Assembly: GCA_029844215.1 (NCBI GenBank)
Contig: CM056732.1
Span: 20,879,501 to 20,943,500 of the forward strand
DNA from: Przewalskia tangutica
Lineage: Eukaryota; Streptophyta; Magnoliopsida; Solanales; Solanaceae
Length of the DNA stretch: 64,000 nucleotides
Direction: 5' to 3'
Positions 1 to 12,220 of the stretch are shown piece by piece (within the stretch, counting starts at the first letter, position 1; each line of letters opens with the position of its first letter). The notes under the pieces were generated by a model. That model was given only the letters and a program-made list of their open reading frames with translations. It searched no databases and had not been told where the DNA came from. The position numbers were made by a program, and so were the translations under genes.

Positions 1-2296
1 AAAGGGAACACGAAGATCACCATGACAAAGACTGGAGGATAGACAAGAAAATGATCCTAAACCTAGAGAAAAAATAAAGAACCTAGCGGCTAAGAAGAAT
101 AGAAGAATCATACAAAAACTAGCAGCAACGGCAACTCTTTCCCTCTTTCTTTACGTAGAAACCAACATCAACAAACAGCCTCCAAAAAAATTCAACTATG
201 GAAGAACCATAACTCCACCTTAAATCATTGTTGGTATTTCTCGTGGGTTGAGGAGGTCCAACGTGTTTGTTAGGGGGTGCCGTCGAAGTCTCGAACAGGT
301 CGAAACATCAACACGATATCAATCAGATCCTCATTTATGCCATTTTATAGCTGTAAGTATGAAATCTTCTAACTTTGACACATCAATCTGTCCATTTTCA
401 AGATTATATTATGTCAATAAAAGATCCAATATTTATATCCATTGAGCTAAAAAGATTGAATATATGCTTTGGATTAGCTTTTCGGGTTTTCTTTCTGGTT
501 TTTTTTAGTTGTATTGGATAATGTTATCTACTTTTTGATGGGTTAAATCTTTTATATCTGGTTTTGATTAAATTTATAGTTGTTGATTCTCTGTGGTTAA
601 TAATACTAATATCTACTTTAAATTGGTAAATCTATTATGTTTCTAACACCAATGGCTAATTGATTCATTTAAATGAATACTCTGTCACGTGAGTTTTGGT
701 ACATTGCATTGATGAAATTATAAGAATTTTGAAAAGTATAACAGTGTATAAAGCTACTAGCTGGGAAGCAGAAGTTATAACTAATGTAATATAATTATTG
801 TTTAGCTAAGGAAATTCATTCGTGGGACTAAGCTTCTTTAATCAGGAGTGACTTGTTTTTTCTAGTTCTTTTTCGAATTTGGGATGTCTCACCAACAAAA
901 AGTTCTTTCGAGGCTTTTGTCCCTGTCGAAATGGCCCCTTCAACTCCAAAAACAGAACATAAAATGGTATAATTTATTGAGTAATAGCTACTTTTTTAAT
1001 CACCTTTTGCTACTTACTGTTTTATAATTCTACTATGGCTATTTCGAGAATTTTTATTTACTTCCTTATTTTACTTTATTTTATTTTTTAGTTTAACATT
1101 AAGAACAGACATACTCTCACCCTTTTGAATATCCTTTACATGTACATCACAATGGAACAACATTGCTTGGAGTTCAACTATGACGAGCGTAGGAGTCAAC
1201 GCGTGTCGAGCTCAATGGAATCGCCACCCTGCAGTGGGGCTCAGGTATGTGGGATATGATGCAAACGGCAGGCTAGTGACTTCTTGAATGAATCACATAA
1301 CTTTACCAAAAGTAAAGCAATACTACTTCCTCATTTTCAAACTTGATATGTCATTCTTTTAAACGTTCCAAGGACTTGACTACTTGCATTAGTTTCTAAA
1401 AAAAAGAAACACATTCGATACACTTTGCACTTTCTTCAAAATGGGAAACAAATCAATTTTAGCTCTAACATTTCTTCAAAAAAATAAAGAATAAATTATT
1501 TCTGGTACACTTTGCACTTTCTTCAAAATGGAAACAAACCATTTTAAAGCGCTTTCATCTCGTTTAAGAATGTTAATAGATTCGATCATACACAAGGTGA
1601 AATGAGGTAAAGTATAATCGCATTGAGCCCATTTTTTGTCTCGCCTTTCTCTGATCCCCCACTCTCTCTCTCTCTTTCGATCTTGTATTCGCTTATTGGT
1701 TGATTCTCAGATATATTTATTTGAGTAACTTTAATTACTACACTTTGATATCTCGTTTCGAGAATGATTTGGTATTCTAACTCTTTTACTAAGTGTTTTG
1801 GCAGGTACCCGGAGACATCCCGAAGCTAAAGCCTGCGCTGAAAAGGAAAATAAAAGCGAAATATCGCTCTCTTTACTCCCTCTTTATATGATTTTTGCTT
1901 TCGTTACAATATTGTTAAATATATATCTAGTTTAAATATTTGCATGCCTAGTTTAAATATCCCTTAGTTAGTTTAATAATGGTAGAACACCTTTAGAATT
2001 GTAGAATACATGTTAGCACAATAATACCAACCTAAGTTTGACCGGACAACCGTAAGTTAGCGGATCTTAGAGGGTGCCTCACCCCTTCCCTTTAGGATAA
2101 TAAAGAACCCTTACCTAGAATCTCACATAGCTTTCGCAGACCTTTAAAATAGAGATCATTCGTAGTATTTTATGCTACATTTTTAGTGTCCTAATTCACT
2201 ATAATAATTAGGTGGCGACTCCTTTAAATACAAATTCAGGAATCAACCATGCGCAGTAATCCCGTTTCCGACTCCGGTTGAAATGGGGTGTTACAG
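1..2296 (+). mobile_element. Probable 3' part of a Ty3/Gypsy LTR, cut by the window edge
   Basis: From about 2034 the sequence carries a block also found near the 3' ends of three other LTRs in this window: a stretch reading 'gttagcggatcttagagg', a 'ccttccct...taataaagaac' stretch, then 'aattaggtggcgactcc'. The block ends near 2296 with '...ggggtgttaca', a plausible LTR end. No primer-binding site follows, so this is a solo or truncated LTR. The 5' end lies outside the window and no target duplication can be tested. The remaining 2 kb has no open reading frame that I recognise. Confidence 0.4.
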
Positions 2297-2743
2297 TTAC
2301 CCTTGGTCATATCAAGATATTGCATGTACCTTCCTCATATCAGTATGAGACATATTCATAAAGGGCCTTCCTAGACAGCTCTTCGTCGACTTCAGATCCA
2401 GTCTTAGCGTCCGACCTCATCCCGCTCCGACTGAAGGATGTATTAGCACGTGTATAGGTTACATAATTTACCATATTTTTTATTGTATAATTATGGTAGG
2501 CTTAGGATCCTTATTAGAGAAGGATTCAACATTGTACACCTATATATATTTGTATTAATGAGAAAAGACTCCCAAGGGAAATTAATACACTTCTACAGTT
2601 AATTTGTAGCTCTCTCATCGATGATTGAAATTTTCAATTTAATTTTCGACACCTTAATTCGATCTTGTTTAATTTTGGAAAATTGATATGAATTTGTTCC
2701 ACCTCGTTGCTTTGATTTAATTGTTTGGCTTAATATAGAAAAT
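2297..2743. other. Gap between LTR remnant and next ORF; possible small LTR debris
   Basis: A promoter- and terminator-like AT-rich stretch (TATA-like run near 2543) resembles copia LTR sequence. I found no matching ends or target duplication, and no gene is supported here. Confidence 0.25.
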
Positions 2744-2959
2744 GTGACCCTCAAACTTGCAGGCTTTGGAGTTGTCATTATACAACACATTATTGATGCC
2801 TTAAAGTGTTCAAATCCATATCCAATCCCAATATATGTGCAAGGTCAGCTGGTAGAAGCCATAGGAGTATTTGATAATGAATCAAGTGGCCCATGCTTCA
2901 AGAGGAAGGACCCCCAAGAGTTCCTAATAAAACATAATGGGATGTTAAAGAGTTCCTGC
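2744..2959 (+). pseudogene. Unidentified coding-like fragment interrupted by the Copia element
   Basis: An open frame of about 72 codons runs into the left end of the Copia element. If the insertion and one copy of its CCTGC duplication are removed, the frame continues from 18150 for a few codons (…MEDYAATESVNG) to a stop near 18190. A splice-acceptor-like 'cttgcag' lies at about 2757-2763. I do not recognise the product; it may be an exon of an old gene, part of an older repeat, or chance. Confidence 0.2.
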
Positions 2960-3147
2960 TGTTAGAATTCATATAATTTATGAATCCTTATAAGGTAATA
3001 ACAAGAGTACAGAAAAGAGAATAAGAATATTATTGATAGTGAATTAGTAAGTTAAAGAAAAATAACTACATCTCTTTATATAGAATCTAAATATAGGATA
3101 TAATGTTCTTTTGCTCGATGTGGGACTTATATAAGGGAATGTTAACA
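2960..3147 (-). repeat. Copia 3' LTR
   Basis: This 188 bp repeat nearly matches 17959-18144 and shares its TG...CA ends. On the coding strand it lies downstream of the polyprotein, just after the polypurine tract, so it is the 3' LTR. It carries the 'gatgtgggacttatataaggg' type sequence near its inner end. Confidence 0.92.
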
Positions 3148-3156
3148 TCCCCTCTC
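3148..3156 (-). promoter_or_regulatory. Polypurine tract of the Copia element
   Basis: The minus strand reads GAGAGGGGA immediately before the 3' LTR, the expected position of the plus-strand DNA primer. Confidence 0.8.
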
Positions 3157-3160
3157 AAGC

Positions 3161-4910
3161 TCACGATGGTGTAGAGAGAAATATCGAGAGTTTGCCAAGA
3201 AAGAACCGGTGACGATGTAAGGTATGTGACTTTGTGAAGAAATCTGCAAGTTGTATCGAAGATGAGATAAATGGCAAGGATATAGTGCTTTGTTGAAGAT
3301 GATATTGAATAATATGACAATCAATCTCAATATGCTTGATACATTCATGAAAGGCTGTGTTGTGTGCAATCTGAATAGAACTCTTATTATCGCAGTACAT
3401 CGGTGTCGGTGAGGAAATATAGACACACATATAAACCAATAACCAACGTAACCATACAATCTCACACGTAGTAGAAGCCATAGCATGATACTCTTCCTCA
3501 GTTGAGAGAGAAGATACCCCTTCTCAGAATATGCTACCTCAATGCCTAAAATGTAACGTAGATGACCTAAATCTTTCATCTCAAAGCGACGAGATAGAGT
3601 GGATTTTAGGTTTGTGATACCATCAATATCATCACCTATAATGATCATATCATCAACATACAACAAAAGCAAAATATGGTCTGCCGGGGATGATCTAACA
3701 AATAATGCCAAATCATGAAAGTTGGAAATAAATCCAAGAGAAGATACTACAGTGAAAAACTTATCGAACCAAGATCTTGGGGCTTCTTTGAGACCATACA
3801 AAGCCTTCTTAAGCCTGCATACCTGTCCTAGATTATATGACACACCAGGTGGAGGGACCATGTAGACTTCCTCTTGAAGATTCTCATTCAAAAAGACATT
3901 TTTAACATCCTTTTGTGATATATGCCAATGATGAACAGAGGCTACTACAATAAGAACCCAGAAATATGTCATATTTGCAACAGGTGCAAAAGGCTCCTTA
4001 TAATCCATACCATACTCTTGAGCAAAATCATTTGCAACCAAACGAGCTTTATATCGTTCAACAGAACCATCAGACCTGGTTTTAATCTTGTACACCCATC
4101 GATAACCAATAGTTTTCTTACTAGATGGTAGAGAAACCAAATCCCAAGTACCACTTCTGTCCAAAGCAGATAATTCCTCACTCATAGCCATTTGCCAAAG
4201 AGGATCACGAGTTGCCTCAGAGTAAGAGGTAGGTTCACAAAGAGAATTAATAGAAACTAAAAAATAGGCGAATGATGGATAATAGCAAGAATAATTATAA
4301 TCGGATACCTGGGTAGATCGAGTAGTGCGTTTAAGATAGCGAGGTGGATCTGGATCTAAAATTACAAGAGGTTCTGGAACAGTCATAAGAGGGGGGTGAG
4401 TATCAATATCATGGGACCTGCCAGAAGATTGATATGTAATATACGATATAGATATAGAATCAGATGGACAATCAGTAGTAAAAGATCAATATCAACAAGG
4501 TTAGATTTTCATATGTCATGTGAAGTAGATGTGATGGAGAAGAAAAGAACATGCTCAATAAAGGAAACATTACGAGAAACATACAATTTTCCAGAAACTG
4601 GATCATGACAACGATAACTTTTTTGCCCACCCCATATGCAAGAAAAACACAAATAGCGACACGAGATGATAATTTAGTACGCACTGCATGTGGACGTAGA
4701 ACAAAACATGTTGATCCAAAAACTCTCAAATGGGAATACAGTGGGGTGTGACCAAATAGTCTAGCATATGGAGAAATCTCAGAATTATGAGAGGTATGAA
4801 TCCTATTAATACGATACATATGTTAGGACAACTTCTCCCCAAAATTTGATAGGAACACTAGCAGACAAAAGCATAAATCGAGCGGTCTCAATAATATGCC
4901 TATCTTCTCT
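3161..4910 (-). pseudogene. Copia polyprotein, C-terminal part: integrase end, reverse transcriptase, RNase H
   Basis: This is the downstream half of the Copia pol gene. From the Gypsy insertion point it contains the end of integrase (RHIIETARFMLLSASVPIKF, about 4904-4845) and the reverse transcriptase, including GYRWVYKIK, the palm segment DVKNVFLNENLQEEVYM and the catalytic YVDDM motif (about 3650). A separate frame follows with the RNase H end (YCDNKSSIQIAHN; DFFTK near 3230). Breaks are visible: there is a frameshift between integrase and reverse transcriptase around 4390-4470, and another after the ILGIEVAYSEKGYLLSQ segment (about 3540-3480) that splits off RNase H. It joins 15664-17572 in frame across the Gypsy insertion. 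Confidence 0.92.
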
Positions 4911-7261
4911 TGTCGCGTCCGTTTTTGTGCTCAAGGTCTGAACGGTACTGCAATATTTCTCTTTGGCGTGGTTCCATGGATGGATCAAAATGCTTGTTTT
5001 GAGGAGTCGCCACCTAATTAGTTAAGTGAATTAGGACACTTGGACTATTGCAATAAGAATACTACAATTGATCTCCATTTAATGATCTGCGAAATTGATG
5101 AGATTCTGGATCAGAGTTATTTATTATCCTAAAGGGAAGGGATTAGACATCCTTTAAGATCCGCTAACTTGCGGTTATCCGGTCAAACCTAGGTTAATTA
5201 TCTATCACACTTTAGAAATATATGTATTTTAAAAAATATATACTTTAAGGAAAAGAATGTTTGAAAATATTGGGACGGACATAAAAATAAATAAACTAGC
5301 GTTTTACGATTTTAATCTATCATTTTTTAATTATTAATTCTAAGTTTGCCTATTCTAAATATTTTCAATAATTACAATTACAATACAATACAGAATAAAA
5401 TAAAACTGAATACAACAAAAATAAAACTCCGAGGGTGTGTTGTTTTCTTTAGACTTCATAGCCATTCTTCACAAGCTGCCAAGAGCAAACAATTAGAAAT
5501 ATTAAAATATAATAAAATCTTCGGATCCGCACAAAACAGTAAACATTTTGAATACGGAGGGCTCAGATATATAAAAAAGTGGGTCATCCTAAACAAGTCT
5601 GGCTGCAAAAAATTTCCCCGCCAGCGTATGTTGGCATCCGGTGTAAGTGAAAGAAATCATCATTGCCCAAAGATTTCAGTTCCGTCTTTGCAACTGTAGA
5701 GGCTTAAAAAATCGATGGATAACTTTTTCATCGGTCATTCAAGTGTAGTATCTTGTTCAAAATCAGTTTAATAAAATTTAACAAAATGGCAAAATCGTCA
5801 AAAATCAGCCCAAAAACATCAGAACAACAGAGGATTACTGAAAAAAATTCCAAAATTTCACATTAGTAACTCAGTTCAATATTATGGCAGAAAACATAGC
5901 TAAAAAATGAGGCAAAGCTCAATTCAGATCGCAACAATGTAAAAAAGAAGAGTCATTACAGGTGAGTATGGAAATATTAACGAGCGGCAGCTCATAGAGC
6001 AACCAGGGGTATCAAACCATACAAGAAAAATAGTAACAGCGCGCCGACAAACAAACGATGAAGGTCACCGGAGTTTTAAACTCCGACCAGGATGCGAAAT
6101 CAAACCACAGTCGCAAGCCAACAAACAAAATCCCAAATTTAAAGCCAATGGGGTCGCCGGAGTTTAAAAGAACTCCGGCCAAAATGCCTAAAAAATCAAA
6201 AATCAGTCAAGACAACCAAAACAAATAAAGCCGAATAGAGGTCACCATTTTTAACTCCAACCAGTGTCTACCTAGAAGATGAGCGGCGAAAACGGATCAA
6301 CAACCCCTGTAAAATATTAACCGTAAATTGAGCGAAAATAATGGTGGTTGCCGGAGTTAAAGGGTGTCGATGACGGGAGAGGTCCTGCGACGGGTGAGAT
6401 TGGGAATGGGGGTTTGGGCGGCTGGTTCTGAAGAGGGATTAAGAGTGGTCTAGGTGATGGCATGTGGGGTTCGCTGGCGTTAGAGGGTGGAGGTGACGAG
6501 GTTCGCAGGAGCTCGAAGCTCCGGCGAAGGGCAGTGGAGGCGGACCAGAAAGAGAGAGGGTTTTAGGAGTGGGACTTGTGACTGATGTCTTTTCTTCTTT
6601 TTTTGAAATCAAAAGGGGGGGGGGGGGGTCTTTGTGATATAGGGGATTCAAAGAGAAAGGGCCAGATTTTAAGTTTTGATTGTATGTTTTTAATTAGGTT
6701 AAAGGGTTTAGGTTGATTAAAGGAGAATGGATAAAGGTTGGGACAAGGCTTGGGGAGGGCTGACCCAAAATGGGCCTCAGATTTGGGCATGGGGTGATTT
6801 TAAGGGAAAAAATGAGTGGGTTGGATGAAAAATAAATGGGTTTGGGGGTTTAAAATGATTAAAGAAGGGTTTATTATTTAAAATAAAATTATTTAAAGAG
6901 ATGCAAAATTATTAAAATAAAATGACGGTGTAAAAAATAATAAAAATCATAATATTTAAGAAGTGTTTAGTGCCTAATTAAAAAATAAAAATGTGATGTC
7001 ATTAAATTATTTAAAGAGATGCAAAATTATTAAAATAAAATGAAGGTGTAATAATAATAACATAATATTTAAAAATATTTAATGCTTAATTAAAAAATAA
7101 ACAATACGATGCCATTTTTCTAAAATAAAACAACATAAAATATTAGGTAAAATATGATTATTCTAAGAAAAATGCAAAAATGAAGATAAAAATGCGGTGT
7201 CCAAAAATACTTAAAAATGCAACAAATAATCGAAAAGATGAGTCAAAATTGAGTGTCAACA
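4911..7261 (-). repeat. 3' LTR of the nested Gypsy-type element
   Basis: The LTR is 2351 bp and nearly identical to 13186-15658 over most of its length. It lacks about 127 bp that the other copy has at about 14933-15060. It contains a homopolymer of G near 6617-6630. The open frame seen at 5346-5699 is repeated in the other LTR and is probably not a gene. Confidence 0.92.
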
Positions 7262-7275
7262 GCTTGTCCCTCTTT
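7262..7275 (-). promoter_or_regulatory. Polypurine tract of the nested Gypsy-type element
   Basis: The minus strand reads AAAGAGGGACAAGC directly before the 3' LTR. Confidence 0.65.
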
Positions 7276-8039
7276 GGTTGAATATGATGAAAGAGTTTCT
7301 GGACAAAGACGTTGACTTGTAGTGATTTTTGTCTCAATTGTCAGAATTAGTACAAAGATCAAGAAATGAATAGGCAAAAGACAATTTTAAGGAGAATTGG
7401 AAGCAAAACTGATACAGATTGAAAATTTGTCTAGTGTCGAATTATGATGACACTCAGTTGTTGCGATGTTAGAAAATTAAAGATAATGTAAACACATATT
7501 CAAATTTTGTCCCAGTGTCGAATTATGATGACACTGTATTGTTGCGATGCTAGAAAATTAAAGATGGACTGATGCCGATTTAAAATTTATCCCAGTATCG
7601 AATTATGATGACATTGGGTTACAGTTGCGATGGGGTGCTGAAAGAGACAGGGTGTTTATTCCCTGAAATGCATCTAGGGTGTTTGTTCCTGAGGTCAAGA
7701 TAAAATGGTGTTTGCAGATGCTGAGAAAGACAGGGTGTTGATGTAGTGATGTCGTTAGTGTTGATGATGTTGATGGCGTAATTATGTTGACGCGAGGATG
7801 ATGTCGTCATTATGTTGACGATGTTGGTGGCGTTAGTTCCCCTAGCCTAGTGGTGCGAGCCTTACCTTCCCTTCATTGACTCCACTACACCTAAGAATAA
7901 GAAGTCAAGTCAAGTATGCGGATGAACGCACTAGCGTTAAAGTCATTGCGCTTTAGTGTTAGTAACGCGCATTCATTTTCTTGTTTCATACGTTTTCTTG
8001 CTGAATTAGGAAGTTGGTCGTAAACCTCCATCATTGTGT
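7276..8039 (-). other. Gypsy-type interior with short direct repeats
   Basis: There are three copies of a motif containing 'cgaattatgatgacact' (about 7438, 7518 and 7598), spaced about 80 bp, each followed by 'gttgcgatg'. There is no supportable coding region. Confidence 0.6.
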
Positions 8040-9345
8040 TGACGTAGTGATGTCGTCATTGTGTTGACGATGCTGATGACGTTATTATGTTGACGCGAGG
8101 ATGATGTCGTTATTATTTGACGATGCTGATGGCGTCATTGTGTTGACGCGAGGATGATGTCGTCATTGTGTAGACGAAGATGACGATGACGCCGGTGTAC
8201 AGGCGCAATGCTGATGTTGTCGTTGTATAGACGAAGTGAAGATGACGCCGGTGTATAGATGCAATGCTAATGTCATCAGTGTATAGACGAAGTGAATATG
8301 ACACCGGTGTACATGCGCAATGCTGATGTCGTCGTTAAATAAACAAAGTGAAGATGATGTTGGTGTACAGGCGCAATGCTGACGTCGTAGTTGTATAGAT
8401 GAAGAGAAGATGACACCGGTGTACAGGCGCAATGCAAATATCGTCGTTGTATAGACGAAGTGAAGATGACGCCGGTGTATAGACGCAATGTTGATGTTGT
8501 CATTGTATAGACGAAGTGAAGATGACTCTGGTGTACAGGCGCAATGCAAATGTCGTCGTTGCCAGATAGGCGAAGATGATGTCGATTATGCAGTGCAATC
8601 GATGTCGTTGTAGATGACGGTGATGATGACTCCAGTGTACATGTGTAATGCTGATGTCATCGTTGTATAGACGAAGTGATGATGACGTAGGTGTATAGGC
8701 GCGATGCTGATGTCGTCGTTGTATAAACGAAGATGAAGATGACGCCGGTGTACAGGCACGATGCAAATGTCGTCGTTGTGTAGACGAAGCAAAGATGATA
8801 CCGGTGTACATGCGCAATGCTGATGTTGTCGTTGTATCGACGAAGTGAAGATGCCGCTGGTGTACAGGCGTAATGTTGATATCATCATTGTATGGACGAA
8901 GTGAAATGACGCCGGTGTATAGACACAATGTTGATGTCGTCGTTGTATGGACGAAGTGAAGTGACGCCGGTGTACAGGCGCAATGTTGATGTCGTTGTTG
9001 TAAAGACGAAGTGAAGATGACGCCAGTGTACAGGCGTAATGTTGATGGCATCGTTGTATGGATGGAGTAAAGTGACGATGATGTACAGGCGAAATGTTGA
9101 TATCGTCGTTGTATGGACGAAGTGAAGACGACGCTGGTGTACATGCACACTATTGATGTCGTCATTGTATGGACAAAGTGAAGATGATGCCGGTGTACAG
9201 GTGCAATGCTGATGTTGTTGTTGTATAAACGAAGTGAAGATGACGCCGGTGTACAGGCGCAATGCTGATGTCGTCATTGTATAGACGATGTGAAGATGAC
9301 GTCGGTGTACAGGCGCAATGCAAATGTCGTCATTTTTTGTACGAA
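8040..9345. repeat. Minisatellite, unit about 56-57 bp, roughly 20 copies
   Basis: The recurring unit contains 'gacgccggtgtacaggcgc', then 'aatgctgatgtcgtcgttg' and 'tatagacgaagtgaagat'. Starts at about 8190, 8247 and 8302 give a period near 56. Copies differ by a few bases, so the array is old or was never homogenised. Long minus-strand frames through it (repeating YTTTTSALRLYTGVIFTSS-like strings) are a product of the repeat, not evidence of a protein. Confidence 0.92.
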
Positions 9346-9575
9346 GATGACGTCGTTGTATATACGTATCGCTTTGTGACCTGCCCAGTTTGAAATGACT
9401 TTGTTACCTGGATGTATGTGTCTGTGATGAAGGCGTCGTTGTATAGACATATTGCGTTTATGACCCGCGTGGGTTGAAATAACGTCGTTGCATAGACGTT
9501 GTACGTTTGTGACCCGCATGAGCTAAAATGACATCGTTGCATAGACGTTGTGCGTTTGTGACCCACATGGGCTTA
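9346..9575. repeat. Second short tandem array, unit about 54-57 bp, about 4 copies
   Basis: Units contain 'cgtcgttg(t/c)atagacg' followed by 'gtttgtgacccgc' and 'gg(g/c)ttgaaat'. It shares the 'cgtcgttgtatagacg' core with the preceding array, so it looks like a derivative of it. Confidence 0.8.
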
Positions 9576-9914
9576 TTGTTGTTCTCCCTGCTTTTGCTGA
9601 TATAAGGATCCTACACTCAAAGAAAACTTGTGAGTTTTAGAAAATGGGCGGTTGATTCACGTCGACTTTGTAGCTTTGGCTCTTTACGCTTGCATACACA
9701 TACTGGTTTGGACTGAAGACTCAATTGGCTGGCTCTTTTCCCTGTTTATTGTCCTCTTTTTGCAGTAAATCCTTAAAATGTCCCAGTTTCTGGTAGATGA
9801 AGATGTTGAATTTCAACTGGGCAAGACCGAGTCTTGTGTAGGTGGCTTGCCTGCTCTATCAAAGTGATCAGATGATCTTATCTTGTTATGTACAGAACAA
9901 AAGGAGAAAAATTT

Positions 9915-11720
9915 CTAATGGTGTGACCGAAGCCGATGTGGCTGCCTACGTACCCCGCCGAGGGAATCATGTCATAACGTAGTTCGTTGCAAGCAAAATA
10001 TGGATTTTATGGTTTTCAAATGTGGGACCGAAGCCGATGTGGCAGCCTACGTATCCCCGAGGGAATCAGGTCAAGACGTAATTCGTGATGCAAAGAATAA
10101 GATTTTCAATATATGTATTTTTTATTGTTTTTCTGAAAAAGTGGAAAGACAACATTACGTTCTGACTTTAGTTGATACCAACAATTAGTATTGTGCATAA
10201 GGATTTCCGTTTATTGCTTTCAGTCTAACCGAGACTGACTCCGGTGTAATTCTTATAGCTTCATATGGTACCTCTGACATACCTGAGTGTCGACACTTGC
10301 TTCAAGCAAAGATTTTAAAGAATACGCATCCTCATGTTTCAAATGCCCTCACTGAAAGAAAGTCTCTTCCTCACATATACCATAGGCTTGGTCGTCATGT
10401 GAGTATCCACTAATGTGAGAACCTTCGGTATAGGATCATGTAGGCTTTTTATGGATTTGTAATGTAGGCTTGGGGAAAGAAATGATATTATTTGGATAAG
10501 AAGTGACTAATCATTCCTTGAATGTTTGATTATTTCTGCGCTGGGCATCTATGCACCTTGATGTTGATCTGTTTCATTTTGTCCTTTTCTTTTGGACCGA
10601 CTTTTTTTTTTGAATATTTCGTTTGAAGGCTTCTTTTTTTCAGAGTTTTTTTTTTGTAATACCAGGGCTTTTGATTTCTTCTTTTTGTGAAATCATCCTT
10701 TGATTTTGTTTTCTTTTTCCCTTTTGGGACTTTGCAACTTTTGTTTTTGAAGACTTCAACTTGAATTTTTGTCAGCAATTTGCATATTTTTCCAATGCCC
10801 TCAAAGAGGTCGGGCCAAGAGATGGATAGTGTGTGTATGCATTCAGAAATGGTATAGGTGTAATATGCGGTTGTCGAAAGAATATGCTTTAGGCTCAAAA
10901 GGGGGAGTGCTACAGATAATGTTATTTGGTGGGCTAAAAAGGCTCAAACGGGTCAAAAAGGGCCTACGATCATTTCCTATATCGAGTGTCACTCAAGATT
11001 TCGCCTCAACAAACATTCAGGCCAAGTTCTAGATCACAATGAAATGCAATTGAACTTATTATAAAACTCACCACACAATGCACATGAAACGATGAAGTTG
11101 ATTTCGTTATTATCTTAGAAGAATGCAAGACAATGTCATTACAGGTGTGAATGAGAAGTACCAAAAGAATCTATGATTTACCACGAATTCAGCCCATACT
11201 GATTATTACTCATTCTTTACTATGCACATTCCTAACTGTGTTGGTATCAATCAAGTCAAACAATGATACTAAAAATGTTTTTGTATTTTTGAATAACGTT
11301 CTTTTTTGTATTTTTTGAATAAAGGGTACCGAACCCGAATAGGGCTTCCTATATATCTCACTTTTGATGAGAATCAGGTGTACGTAGTTCGTTCAGATAG
11401 GTTATAAAATGTATGCTTAAAAGAATTCATAATGATATAATGATAAGAGTAAAAACTGTGCAAAATAAATGATTGTCCACTATAGAATGAATGCAAAGTA
11501 AAATGATTGTTCATGATATGATGAATGTAATGAAAAAATAAATGTCCGTGATAGAATGAATGTAATAAAAAATGAATGTATGTGATATGATGAATGAAAT
11601 GCATGGGTGAACCAAATATTTCCTCCCTTTTATTGTTATCATGTTTTATGTGGTGCCGAACCCAAGATGGGTTTCCTACGTATCACACCGTGTGGTGAGA
11701 ATCAGACACGCGTAGTTCGG
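9915..11720. repeat. Four diverged copies of a 60-70 bp motif inside the Gypsy-type element
   Basis: Copies lie near 9920-9985, 10022-10085, 11328-11395 and 11652-11720. Each begins 'ccgaa(g/c)cc', continues through 'cctacgta(t/c)c', then 'gaatca(g/t)g', and ends 'cgtagttcg'. Between them lie AT-rich stretches with weak 'gaatgtaatgaaa' repeats (11400-11600). No coding region is supported. Confidence 0.7.
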
Positions 11721-11849
11721 AAAGATATGTTGTGTAATGAATGATATAAAAGAATTATGTAATGAAAACTAAACATATGAATTGAATATGCGAGTATGTA
11801 AAAAATACATAAATATAAACAACTCAGAGTGATGCTTCGTTGAAACTGG

Positions 11850-12220
11850 TGTTAGCTGCAAAAAATAAGAGCAAAGGGTGAGAGTAGGAACGTGACGGAA
11901 AAGTAATAAAAATGCGATAGTATGACAGTATAGTCAAAGACTCCTCTAATTGGTTTGCTCGGACTGAAGGTTGACTGACTCCTTTCAGTCGAAAATATCT
12001 CTTGGTCATCTTTGTGACACTTTTGTTTTGTTCTTTCCTGGAGTATCTTCGGGATAATGTTCTAGAATGACCATCCCCGACTGTTTGCGAGGACGATCTT
12101 ACTGCAAAAATACAAGAAATGGGTGAGAGTAGGAAAGTCATAATAAAATGTAGGGGTGTGACAGTATAGTCAAAGACTCCCCTAATTGGTTCGACCAGAC
12201 TGAAGGTTGATGTTTCACAA
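11850..12220. repeat. Direct duplication of about 110-130 bp
   Basis: A segment with 'gggtgagagtagga', 'gacagtatagtcaaagactc' and 'ctgaaggttga' occurs at about 11875-11975 and again at about 12120-12212. It lies within the Gypsy-type interior. Confidence 0.75.

Noticed and set aside
2436..2597. Small copia-like solo LTR (TGTATTAG...TTCTACA)
   Set aside because: The flanking 5-mers AAGGA and GTTAA do not match and no second copy is present.
5346..5699. 117-codon ORF with a close copy at 13621-14046
   Set aside because: The two copies are the same position in the two LTRs. The sequence is AT-rich with no recognisable domain.
8040..9345. CRISPR-like regular repeats
   Set aside because: The whole unit repeats with no unique spacers, inside a plant retrotransposon. 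It is a minisatellite.
8113..9566. Several long overlapping minus-strand ORFs (up to 221 codons)
   Set aside because: They are produced by the 56-57 bp tandem repeat and overlap each other in different frames. They contain no known domain.
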